Source of the DNA: Sipunculus nudus
Lineage: Eukaryota > Annelida > Sipuncula > Golfingiida > Sipunculidae
Reading direction: 5' to 3'
Length of the DNA stretch: 64,000 nucleotides
NCBI GenBank assembly: GCA_026874595.1
Contig: CM049317.1
Location: 68,805,118 to 68,869,117 of the forward strand
Within the stretch, counting starts at the first letter, position 1. Each line of letters starts with the position of its first letter. Positions 1-9,954 of this stretch are shown piece after piece. The position numbers were made by a program, and so were the translations under genes. Below the pieces are notes generated by a model, which had not been told where the DNA came from, ran no database searches, and saw nothing but the letters and a program-made list of their open reading frames with translations.

Positions 1-1210
1 GTGACGCCTGTGATGTTACACCTCGTGTCGTTTAGCCTGCCCTCTGGCGATAAGCACATCTAGAGGGAAGCAGGTTATTTCGTAACATTTCCACTTCGTA
101 CTTTTCAACTTCGTATCCCTACTTCGTACTTTTCAACTTCGTACCCCTACAAGTTCGTACTTTTACTACTTCGTACCCTCTCCACTCCGTACCCCTGCAA
201 CTTTGTACCCACAGTGACGTGAATACAATTTGAATTGATGAAAGTATCTCTAATATGAAATTAACTATTTTGTATCGAAAATATGATACCCAACAAAGAC
301 TTAAATGCTTACAACAAACATACAAATGCTTAATTTACTTCCTTTGTATATATTATAGTTTTAACAAAAAATAAAACCTCTTCTCACTCACGATTTATGC
401 AAACAACATTCACGTGTCTGGTTATAAAAGTGTTATAATGTGTTCTTGAATGAGTTAAGAATAAATGTAACAATTTAATGTAATAATAGTAAACCGTGCA
501 TCACGTTAGTAATGGAAAAAATGTCATTTGTCAAATAAATCACCTACTTGGGTCACGTTATGACTGATGACTTGACTGGTAACAATTACATGCTTAAGCA
601 AATTATATACAATATTCATATTGTAAAGCCAATACATTAATAAGTAAATTTTCTCACTGTTCAGAAAATGTAAGAGTGTATTTATTCTAACTGTACTGAG
701 GAACTTTGTATTCCTCTAGCTTGTGGTGTTGCTTATAAGCGCAGTAGGCCTACTTATAACAAGCTAAGAATAGCATACAATTATGCCTTTAGGATTTAAA
801 TGTTTTGTCCCCTAAATGGTGTAGTGCATCCGAAATGGGCAAATCATGTCCATATAAACTGTATTTATCTTCTACAATCAGTTAACTAGATACTCACTGC
901 TATTGTCACATATTAGTGGATGCAATATATTCACCTTCATCTACATGCATGTCTCCTGACTATTGTACTATTATTTCCTGTAAAATTGTTATAATAATCA
1001 TCAATATATAGACCAATGTATGTGTCTGAGATAAAACATTCATTCATTTAGTCACCAAATAATGCCAAATTTAATGGACGGGTCCATAGATCCTGCATGC
1101 TCTTTTGAGCAATTGAGAAGTACTGATTTTATTTTCGGCGTATTCACTCAAAGCCTTGAATAACAAGGCTTGAGTCGTTTTTACTGACTGGCTTTAGCCT
1201 CCTGGTTGAG
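1..1210. other. Gene-free AT-rich stretch with degenerate short repeats
   Basis: No exon or ORF with family resemblance is visible. Positions about 93-212 hold a run of degenerate 13-17 bp units built on the core acttcgtac followed by a T- or C-rich spacer. The rest is AT-rich single-copy-looking DNA. Confidence 0.5.
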
Positions 1211-1237
1211 CAATGGTACCAGCGTGTAATATGCGCC

Positions 1238-1516
1238 TTGGCATTTAACCGTGCATGCAAACCTTCACAATCAATGAATCATTATGGTGCGAGTGGCAAC
1301 GTTGAACACGAACCAATTTTCTATGTGGAAAACCTTGCTGTGTATCCAAGTCTTGTCCATATAATTGAACAGACGAGTGAGTGCTGCGTTGCCCGTTGTC
1401 TTCTCTCGAAGCGTTTTAAACGCCGAAAGTATGTGCTCGGCCAGAAGGCATTGCAGGGTCATCAGTTGCTGTATGAACGAATAAACGGCCCCCTTTTCCA
1501 TGTACGCAGTCTGCAA
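1238..1516 (-). pseudogene. Mutator-like (MULE) transposase relic
   Basis: The minus strand reads as a degraded piece of the C-terminal part of a MULE-type transposase of the kind common in invertebrate genomes. The recognisable order is LLAEHI, then AF..LREKT, then L.RLF.YM..TWI.S.V, then W.VF, then an RT(N)ND block. The frame is lost at the RTNND block by about one base. After shifting frame, the expected E-G-x-H-A-R-L-N tail follows at 1240-1262. No intact ORF, terminal inverted repeats or full transposase remains. The plus-strand ORF over the same bases is taken as its shadow. The family call rests on pattern memory and needs a profile search. Confidence 0.5.
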
Positions 1517-1531
1517 AATAAGATGTTATAG

Positions 1532-2290
1532 GTCTTGTTCAACATAATTAAACAAATGAAACCACAAGTAAGCCTTATTGTTTTTATGAATCTTGTCGTT
1601 TTCAGTAGGCAATCAATATCTGTGAAGAAAATCACATGAAACCCCTAAAGAAGAGATTACGAGAATGGTTACTTTTTCAGTGGGTCTTATTTAAACTCTC
1701 CATAAATATGGATTATGTATTGTGATACTCAATACTTTCCATTATTATTTTGAAATGCGCTTACAGTTTAGTGCTGACTTACCAAATTAGATATTTTGCT
1801 GGTCTATATGTAATAAGTATGTTGAGTAGGTACTCAAAGTGCACATTTTGTGATATTTACAGGGTAGTTTTATATAGATTTATAGGAATTGTACTGAAGG
1901 TGACTGGCACATCAGCTGCTTATATATATGCTTATGAGCAGACAATGGGTATAGTGTGAAAGCACACACAACTCATGAGATGTCAAATCAAAGGATGTGC
2001 GGATTCTTTAATTAAAGCTTATAATTATTATTGAGATATCTTAACTGGGAAAATCAAAGAAGTGCCCAATTTAGCTAGATATAATAAAGAGAGGGAAAAA
2101 CTTTACTTCCCAGAAGTGCCCACCTAATGCAGTTGCCCAATGAGAGAGGTTCGACTGTAATATTGTCCTAAATGCATCAGATTTACTTCTGATACCAGCA
2201 TTTCCATCAAAATGCTATAAATAAAAAGAGCGGTAGAGACACATGTTTTACTGCTTATAATTTTTAATTTCCCTTTTTCTTAAATTCCAG
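1532..2290 (+). other. Probable intron ending in a strong 3' splice site
   Basis: No upstream exon was identified. The last 35 bases (about 2256-2290) form a pyrimidine-rich tract ending in ccag, a convincing splice acceptor for the exon at 2291. Confidence 0.45.
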
Positions 2291-2518
2291 CTCACATGCA
2301 CGCAGTCCGAATTCTTCTACTCTTCTCTAGATGGCCTGCGTGAGATGAAATGCACATCCCTGAAGTGCTGCTTCCGGGAACACATGTCTGACTGCCTTCT
2401 ATACACCACTCTCAAAATCAAAAACAAATTTCCCGACCCTGGTTTCACGGGGCATCAGATCTTTGATTTTCTGCAACACCTACAGGAGACATATAAAAAA
2501 AGATTTCTTGACAACTAA
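2291..2518 (+). CDS. 3'-terminal coding exon of an unrecognised gene
   Basis: A strong acceptor (polypyrimidine tract then AG at 2289-2290) is followed by 75 open codons and a TAA at 2516-2518. The encoded segment is Cys-rich in its first half, with C at residues 3, 21, 26, 27 and 35. It continues with a charged, aromatic helix-like tail ending K-K-R-F-L-D-N. The composition is protein-like and not repeat-like. I do not recognise the family. The frame is inferred from the acceptor and the absence of stops. The upstream exons are outside the window or unrecognised, so the protein is known only at its C-terminus. It could also be an exon of an old retrotransposed gene, but the splice acceptor argues for a spliced gene. 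Confidence 0.55.
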   Translation, partial: LTCTQSEFFYSSLDGLREMKCTSLKCCFREHMSDCLLYTTLKIKNKFPDPGFTGHQIFDFLQHLQETYKKRFLDN

Positions 2519-5040
2519 CAAAGCGGAAGTTTCTGCTGAAAAGTTTAGGATAATATTATTTGTTCATATGAAAGAAGCAGACATTGCACACACAATTATT
2601 GATGGCTGTAATGTGAAGGGCTACACCGCATGGTTACTAATTGATAACATTTAGTGGTTTTTGAGCTAAACAGACCACGCGATCTTTACCATTGTTCAGA
2701 TTTCGTTGAAACCTAGCTTACATAAACACACACGCGTATTTGGTGTCAAACGAGAACTGTATATGAAACCTGCCACAGTTGGATATCTTTATTTCTGCTT
2801 CCAGTGGTATCATTCCCGAATTTTATTTGCTAAAGCTACATATGATATTACTAATTATCATTGAAAACCTAAAATGAAATAACCCGTACAATAAAGAGCA
2901 AGCGAAGACACCGCACACAAGCGGATTGATACATCAGGAACACCACATCATACCCATCAAAACGAGCACATAGTTCGTAGGTAAACAGTAACAAACGTTT
3001 GACGTAAAAAAAACGAAATAAGGTATAGGTTCAATATCAAAAAGTACACTTAACCAGTCATTCGTAGATGTTACTTTGATTTCTAGTAAACCTCTGATGA
3101 GGATAGATAGAGGGAGGTACGAACTGGCGGAGGTACGAACTGGCGGAGGTACGAACTGGCGGACATTCCCTCTAGGGGTAGCTTCATTAGCATTGGCAGA
3201 TCTGTTACCCAGCGAAACGGAACACAGGCAGACATTTTCATAATGTCAGCCCGATTTCCGCTGAGCGAGAAAGGCCTCAGGACTGCAGTCATAATATTAT
3301 AGAGTGAGCCTGTTTTGCGCTTGGTGGCAGCTACTTTTTTGGCTACAGACAGGGCTTGAACTGCAGATGCTATAATAAAAATAGATCGGCGACCCCCCCC
3401 CCCCCCCCCCCTTTCTCCCCTCATCGACTGGTTAAATATATAATTCGTAATTCCGATAACGCAAGTCTTTTTAACAGTTGTTAAAGGATAAAGATTTGAC
3501 GATTAAACGCTTTGAGGAATCTTTATACAAGAAAACCCAGAAGGTTACCTTTATTCAGTTGCTTTCTTGATATATAAAACATTCACGCAAGCTACATATA
3601 TCTAAATATGTACCTTTTGTGACGCGCTACTGAACGAAATTTTGTTAGAAGTTTATTGAAGGTCATTGGTGTATCTAAATATTTTTGCGCAAAACAATGG
3701 AGACCACTCAACATCATCACCTCTTTCTCGCTCATTCGCACATCAGCATAATATAACATGACAGCATAAAAACACTCAACCAAGTACAGCGTAAATAAAT
3801 ATATATTGATATGTTTCTTCATTCAGTATATATAAATGACGCCTTAAAAACGTAAAATGTCACGTGAGTTCACAGATAGTCCGGAAGGATTGCGTTCTGC
3901 TGGTGTGCACCCCACAATTTAAACAGCGATATTCCTCATGGTGAAAGACGGCAAAAGCATAAGCGGTATTTGCAAAGCGAAAACAGCAAGTGGCCAGCAG
4001 CATGCAAAGCAGAAGATATCATAGGGGCCATAAAGTTGACAGCTCGTCGGACAATTCCTGAGTGGGCGTGACGACGTGCATGTAGTCCAGGTCAGAAAAA
4101 AGCACATGGCAAAAACGTTACTGCGGCGGTAAAAGCACAACCACGCTCTGCTACAGTGTGACGGGGCTCAACGGGCACACACTATTCGTGGAGAAATAAG
4201 ACGACCCGGGACAGTACGTGACAGTGACACGTGGCTTTAATCCGCAAAGGTTAGAAAAGCACAATTGAGGGACGTGCTGTCCTCAAAGTTTGAATGCCAG
4301 AGTCTTACGGACTTACATTATGAACTCAAACATACAATAAAACAACTATTAGGTCCATGCGACATGTCAAAAATATACAGAAATTTACACAAATTTACAC
4401 AGTTACATGAAATTATGTTATATTTATTTATATCGAGGTCCTATGTTATATTTATTTATATCGAGGTCCCATGGCCTAAGTAGGTATTTACAGTAACAAC
4501 GTGGCCCAATGGGATAACTAGGCACTAATACTAACAACGTGGCGCCAAAGCCGAACTGGGCATCAAATATTACCAATAATGTGGCCATGTTTTTACCTAC
4601 TAGTATAAGGTGGCGCCATAACCGAACTGGGTAAATAGAACGATCCACGCGTTCCTAATTACAGTAGATTACTTTTATCTTTATTAACTTGGAGAACAAG
4701 AATATGAATAATTAACACGCTCACCTGTAAAAGGTAACAAAAGCACAAATGAGGGACGTGCTGTCCTCAAAGTTTAAATTCCAGAGTGGCGTCACCTGAC
4801 ATTCGAACGCTTATATACCCGACTACAGGTGGCGCCGTAACGACTTGAAGAAAAATAACCAATAAAAAGAGGTCACAATTCATAGAAACCCCTGGAACTT
4901 GATGCACCAATTAAATGAGGAATGACAACGATGCCTGACTAGAAAACGGAAGTAAATAACGGACTACAAACTGAAGGGTGGAGAAGTACTGAAATGATGC
5001 CGGCCTATGATCTAAAGCAGATGTGGTTACAGGCTCCCGT
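2519..5040. other. Gene-free stretch with small direct duplications
   Basis: No supported exon. It holds a C homopolymer at about 3391-3410, a 28-bp tandem duplication at 4414-4469, and a 45-bp direct repeat at 4259-4303 and 4743-4787 about 484 bp apart. Between the latter two lie several shorter copies of a gtggcgcca..ccgaactggg motif. The long minus ORF at 3083-3424 starts inside the C-run and is not supported. Confidence 0.5.
3113..3160. repeat. 16-bp tandem repeat, three copies
   Basis: Three perfect adjacent copies of ggaggtacgaactggc. The gtacgaa core resembles, in reverse complement, the degenerate units near the left end of the window. Confidence 0.85.
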
Positions 5041-5135
5041 TATATATATAATATATATATATATATATTATATATATATCTATATATATATTATATATCT
5101 ATATAAAACATATATATCTATATAAAACATATATA
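5041..5135. repeat. (TA)n-rich microsatellite
   Basis: Interrupted (TA)n with short tatatatctatataaaacat repeats at its right side. Confidence 0.9.
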
Positions 5136-6006
5136 TAACCAAGTTAGAGCATGTTATCTTTATCATGATTTAAATACCAGAAACGAAGGCTTCCAGGTAC
5201 ACGCGAAGCGCTAGGAATTTTAACACTTGGATGATCACTTGAGCTTGCGTAACTCGTTAACTTGAGACGTTTGCACTTAAATAACAGCGGGTCAGTTGGT
5301 TCCAGGCCTGTGCCTCGTGCGGTACTTTGCACCTGTATTTAAAGTCTGTAAAAATAAACCCCTGAGATTGAATTCAGTATAGGTTGGTTCACCCTTTCCT
5401 TACATCCTGTAACTCGGTATTTTGTGACGGTTTATCTTGATATGATATATGTTTATGTTGAGATAATTATGTAATTGTTTGGTGCTATTTTATATTTATT
5501 GCCTCTCATCGCGCTGATTGTGTGTTTTACGGAGTTACTGCACCTGCATTTAGGTCGCTTGTTCCCCAGGAAGATCTAATAAATACAACTTCTAATAAAT
5601 ACAACTTCGTATAAAAACACTGTATCTGAAGACAAGAAAAGGCAGGCAGCTGATAGTTTTCTGTTAGAGTTCCGCTTTAATTAGGAATATATATTATTAA
5701 TATTAAGCGAGGAAGTATCTGGGCGAAGCAACGAGTTCATGATGGACAATCGTCATCATTAAATTTCAAGCATCTGCAGGTTCCTCATGTTCCGGATAGA
5801 TCTCCTTATACATCACTGCTCTACAGGCAGTGCCCGCGGGTGTGACACAGGGTGTCCCTTGCGATGTGAAATAATGTTCACCTGATAGGTGTCTGTACCG
5901 ATGTCCTTTTCCTTCTGATCTGTCGCACATTCTATTTTGCTGTCACTGAACCAGTTTGCATACTTTTATCTACAGTAACGGGATCTTCATTTTTTTCTCC
6001 TTTTTT
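5136..6006. other. Gene-free stretch
   Basis: No exon, RNA gene or clear repeat is seen apart from a short duplicated taataaatacaactt at about 5577-5605. Confidence 0.4.
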
Positions 6007-6987
6007 AGCCCTCAGCCCTTAGGCTGATGGGCTATTGTCGTTACCAAAGCTGTCCGTCCGTCCGGTGTCCGTTAACTTTTACCTTGTGAGCGGGATATCT
6101 TGAAAAGGATTCGCCGTCAGAATTTCATTTCCTCGGTAAAGATGTATATCGACAAGATCCCGGTCAAGTTCGAAGATGGGTGACCTTGACCTATTTTTCT
6201 ACATTTTAGAGCTGATTATAGAAAAACACTTAGATGCTTATTACTCAGGAACCATTTGGTGGATTTTCACAAAACTTACTATGATTATTGGGACTGATAG
6301 TTTGTACCTGCTACACAAGTTTGGTGGCGCCACCTACAATTTCTGATTTTTAATGAATTTTTATCGGATTTTTCAACTTTGGGCTTGTGAGCGGGATATC
6401 TCTAAAAGAATTCATCGTAGGAATTTTATTTTTTCGGTGAAGATGGATATTGACAAAATCTCAGTCAAGTGCAAAGATGGGTGACCTTGACCTATTTTTC
6501 TACGTTTTAGAGCTAATTATAGAAAAAAAATTAGAAGCTTATTTCTCTGGAACCATTGGCTGGATTTTCACAATACTTACTATGGTTGCAGGGACTGATA
6601 GTTTGTAACTACTGCACAAGTTTGGGGGCACCACCTGCAATTTCTGATTTTTAATGAATTTTTCTTGGATTTTTCAATTTTGGTCTTTTGAGCCGGATAT
6701 CTCTAAAAGTATTAACAATAGGAATTTTATTTCTTTGGTGAAGATGTATATTGACAAAATCTCGGTCAAGCTGGAAGATGGGTGACCTTGACCGACTTTT
6801 TAAGGTCACAGAGCTTATAATAGAATAAAACTTAGAAGCTTATTTTTCAGGAAGCATTTGGTGGATTGTTATGAATCATGGTACATACCTCTCCATTTTA
6901 AATTTATAACTGAGACATGTACAGATATGCTTCCATGTGAGAACAGATATTTAGTACTTTTTACTGTTACCACCTCTAAACACTGTT
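6007..6987 (+). mobile_element. Hairpin-(GTCC)n modular repeat element
   Basis: The element opens with a 27-bp imperfect hairpin (6007-6033, agccctcagcc / ggctgatgggct). A short (GTCC)n run (about 6051-6068) follows. Then come three tandem diverged modules of about 300 bp, each starting near gagc(g/c)ggatatct at about 6087, 6387 and 6690. The right end carries ggctgagggct, the inverse of the opening arm. There is no coding capacity. The architecture recalls the published bivalve pearl elements, which have an ACGG-type microsatellite and core repeats and were later linked to Helitron-related non-autonomous elements. That link is inferred from layout, not from sequence comparison. Confidence 0.55.
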
Positions 6988-7076
6988 CTTTTGGCTGAGG
7001 GCTTTTGTCAGCTTCTGCTGATATTCTAGTTATTCTATCCCTGTGGATTTTGCAATAATCTTATCCACGCAACTCC

Positions 7077-7220
7077 AAGCGCGTATCCAGGATTTTTTGC
7101 AGGGAGGGGCCAACAGGTGTCATGCATAAAAATTGTCTTAGAAAAGGTCGTTGTTTGAGAGCAGGGGGGGGGGGGGGGCGTGGATTCGACCGCCAAACCC
7201 CCCATTCAGGATCCGCGCCT
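7077..7220. mobile_element. Short TIR element (MITE-like) with G-run
   Basis: The ends are inverted copies: agcgcgtatccagg at the left and the reverse complement of aggcgcggatcctg at the right. A run of about 14 G lies inside. No ORF. Similar ends occur at 61-62 kb and in part at 29.5 kb. Confidence 0.45.
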
Positions 7221-8082
7221 AAACCCAAGGACTACTCCGTTTTTTTTCCAACAATATGTAGCCGTGCCAAGAAACCCACAGTCGACTCGCAGACTGTCAC
7301 ACGCACTCGTGTATTAACCTCTTTTACCTGTAAAATCCTATTCATAACTCATCACAAGGATTTACAAAAAATATTGTTTAACACAAATATTGATCATAAT
7401 CATCCGTCGGTTCAAATGTATCCAAGCATTTTAAGAAGTATGCCCCATTTCTCTGCTACTCATTATGTGTTGAAATAAAATATGTAAATATTCTACTCTA
7501 TGAATTAATATATGTTTTATAATGTTTATTAAAGTTAAATTTCTTTTATTTTACATATCTTTTTATTGTTATACAATACATAATGTACTTGCCGATTCTT
7601 TCTAATATATTTAAATACGTACAGCCGTGGAGTTTTGTATTATATTATATTCAGACGCAATCTCTTTTAATAATATACACAATTATCTGTCTTCTTTTAT
7701 ACATGATTATTCTCATAAATGCACCACTCCCATTGCCATTTGTGACGATTAGTCCCTTGCTAAAAATGACGTAATACCCTCGGTCTCGATTTACAGCTAC
7801 TACACATGTATTCATACAGCTTAAAATAAAGACCATTCATTTATTTATTTGCAATTTTTGCATGTTTTTTACTCATTTTCACCCTCGCAAAGTGCACATA
7901 CGTTTAATCTATAACATTTTCAATTGCTTTTAAAAACACACACGACTCTCCATACTGTTTATATGGCATGATTCATTGTATTATAACACTACACACACTT
8001 AAAACAAGTACCCTCAGTTCCCCGAACTTCGTCAGAAGATTGCATGGCGCATTACGGAGCGCAGTGAACTTCCATTTTTACA
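7221..8082. other. Gene-free AT-rich stretch
   Basis: No exon or family-level repeat is seen. The ORFs here are low-complexity. Confidence 0.4.
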
Positions 8083-9035
8083 GCTACAGGTTGTAGTTCA
8101 GTCCTACAGCTACAGGTTGTTATCCAGTCCTGCAGCTACTGGTTGTAATCCAGTCCTACAGCTACAGGTCGTAATCAAGTCCTACAGCTACAGGTCGTAA
8201 TCCAGTCCTACAGCTACAGGTCGTAATCCAGTCCTACAGCTACAGGTCGTAATCAAGTCCTAAAGCTACAGGTTGTAATCAAGTCCTACAGCTATAAGTC
8301 GTAATCCAGTCCTAAAGCTACAGGTTGTAATGCAGTCCTACAGCTACAGGTCGTAATCCAGTCCTACAGCTACAGGTTGTAATCCAGTCCTACAGCTACA
8401 GGTCGTAATCCAGTCCTACAGCTACAGGTTGTAATCCAGTCCTACAGCTACAGGTCGTAATCCAGTCCTACAGCTATAGGTTGTAATCCAGTCCTACAGC
8501 TATAGGTCGTAATCCATCCTACAGCTACAGGTCGTAATCCACCCTATAGCTACAGGTCGGAATCCATCCTACAGCTACAGGTCCTAATCCATTCCTACAG
8601 CTACAGGTCGGAATCCATCCTACAGCTACAGGTCGTAATATAAACTTTATTTATTTTACATGGATTGTACAACCAGTTATTATAACTAATACGAGGCACT
8701 CTCCATGGCTCGGATGTTGGCGTTCATTAGTCGGTAAGGGTGGAGGAAACCGGAGGACCCGGAGAAAACTTCCGACCTTGGACGGGCAACTACAACCCAC
8801 TCTCATAGCCACACCGGGGATCGAACCCGGGTCGCCAGCGGAGAAAGCCAAGCGTTTTACCGCTCAGCTACAGGTCGTAATCAAGTCCTACAGCTACAGG
8901 TCGTAATCCAGTCCTACAGCTACAGGTTGTAATCCAGTCCTACAGCTACAGGTTGTAATCCAGTCCTACAGCTATAGGTCGTAATCCATCCTACAGCTAC
9001 AGGTCGTAATCCATCCTATAGCTGCAGGTTGTAAT
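8083..9035. repeat. 26-bp minisatellite, interrupted by a SINE
   Basis: More than 25 copies of a 26-bp unit, consensus tcctacagctacaggtcgtaatccag, with 25-bp variants lacking one base. Two main variants carry ggtcg or ggttg. The array is split by the SINE at 8639-8870 and resumes on the other side in the same orientation. Confidence 0.9.
8639..8870 (-). mobile_element. tRNA-derived SINE inserted in a minisatellite
   Basis: On the minus strand the head carries a pol III A box (tagctgagcgg, 8860-8870) and B box (ggttcgatccc, 8817-8827) at tRNA-like spacing. A conserved central block follows (gttttctccgggtcctccgg, then tttcctccacc), then an AT-rich tail ending at 8639. The minisatellite motif cagctacaggtcgtaat flanks both ends. 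It could be the target duplication or simply the tandem repeat itself. A second copy lies at about 29110-29342. The ORF across it is a SINE artefact. Confidence 0.8.
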
Positions 9036-9954
9036 CCAGATATCGTATGTGCTTGTCATGATCCATGTATTAACATATCGTACCTCTCTCTCTCAAAATA
9101 GGTCAGGTTAACCACACGGTGTTAAACAATATGATTCTTAAATTGATGATATAAAATAAGAACAACGCTATAGACTTCCATATATATAGTATTTATTTCA
9201 TAAAATGGCCCCTTCCCCCCAAAAAATACACCCAAGGTTTTCTCATACCCAATCAAAGAAGTCGCCCTCTTTATCTTATCAATCTAATAAAAATGTAAGT
9301 CCAATGCTGAACTTTTCTTTTTAAAGGATAGGTACGTGGCATCTTGGTGTCGCTGTCTATTTAATGGGGATGAAGGTATCCAAATGATAAGAATATGGGA
9401 TTTTTAAGCCTTCTGCATTTCAGGTTTAGATTGCATGAGGGCAAGGAATGATTCAGACGTCACCACCTGTCGTTAAGACATTAGATCGAATCTCTGAGGT
9501 TATATAACGCCTTGACCACTAGACTACGTCCTAGGCAGAACTTACTCCTATATATATATTATCTTAACTTAGTAATGCCCAGCTGAGTCCACGGACCAGC
9601 ATGTAATGAAGTCCTTCAGATAATCTGGTGAGTCTGGCTTCCCAGGGTAGGACTTCCATATTGTAGTCTCCTTTACTTACTTCCAATATGGGACTTGCTG
9701 CATTAGGGAAGCCCCCCCCCCCCCTCCAAACCATCACAACGATCTTCTGTGTCCGGGTTAATGCCATTTCCAATATTCACTCTGATATTTTCTGGTACTT
9801 GGTTAACCAGACAACTGTGTTATATTGCCAATTGTGATAGCGTTGATTGGCTTAAATGTGCTTTTAAGCACACAGACAGACAGACGGCACAAATTATATC
9901 CATAAGACAGAATCCTTTAACGTTAAATTCAGTCTTGAGACATCTTTAAAAACG
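9036..9954. other. Gene-free stretch
   Basis: Nothing supported beyond a run of about 12 C at 9713-9724 and a short (TA)n at about 9550. Confidence 0.4.

Noticed and set aside
1238-1531. 97-residue plus-strand ORF
   Set aside because: The opposite strand shows the transposase motif order, so this is the shadow.
3083-3424. 113-residue minus-strand ORF
   Set aside because: Starts in a C/G homopolymer, ends over a 16-bp tandem repeat and shows no domain or splice support.
8651-8851. 66-residue minus-strand ORF, and a tRNA gene call at 8820-8870
   Set aside because: Both come from the SINE. The tRNA-like head has A and B boxes but no full cloverleaf was found and it is fused to the SINE body.
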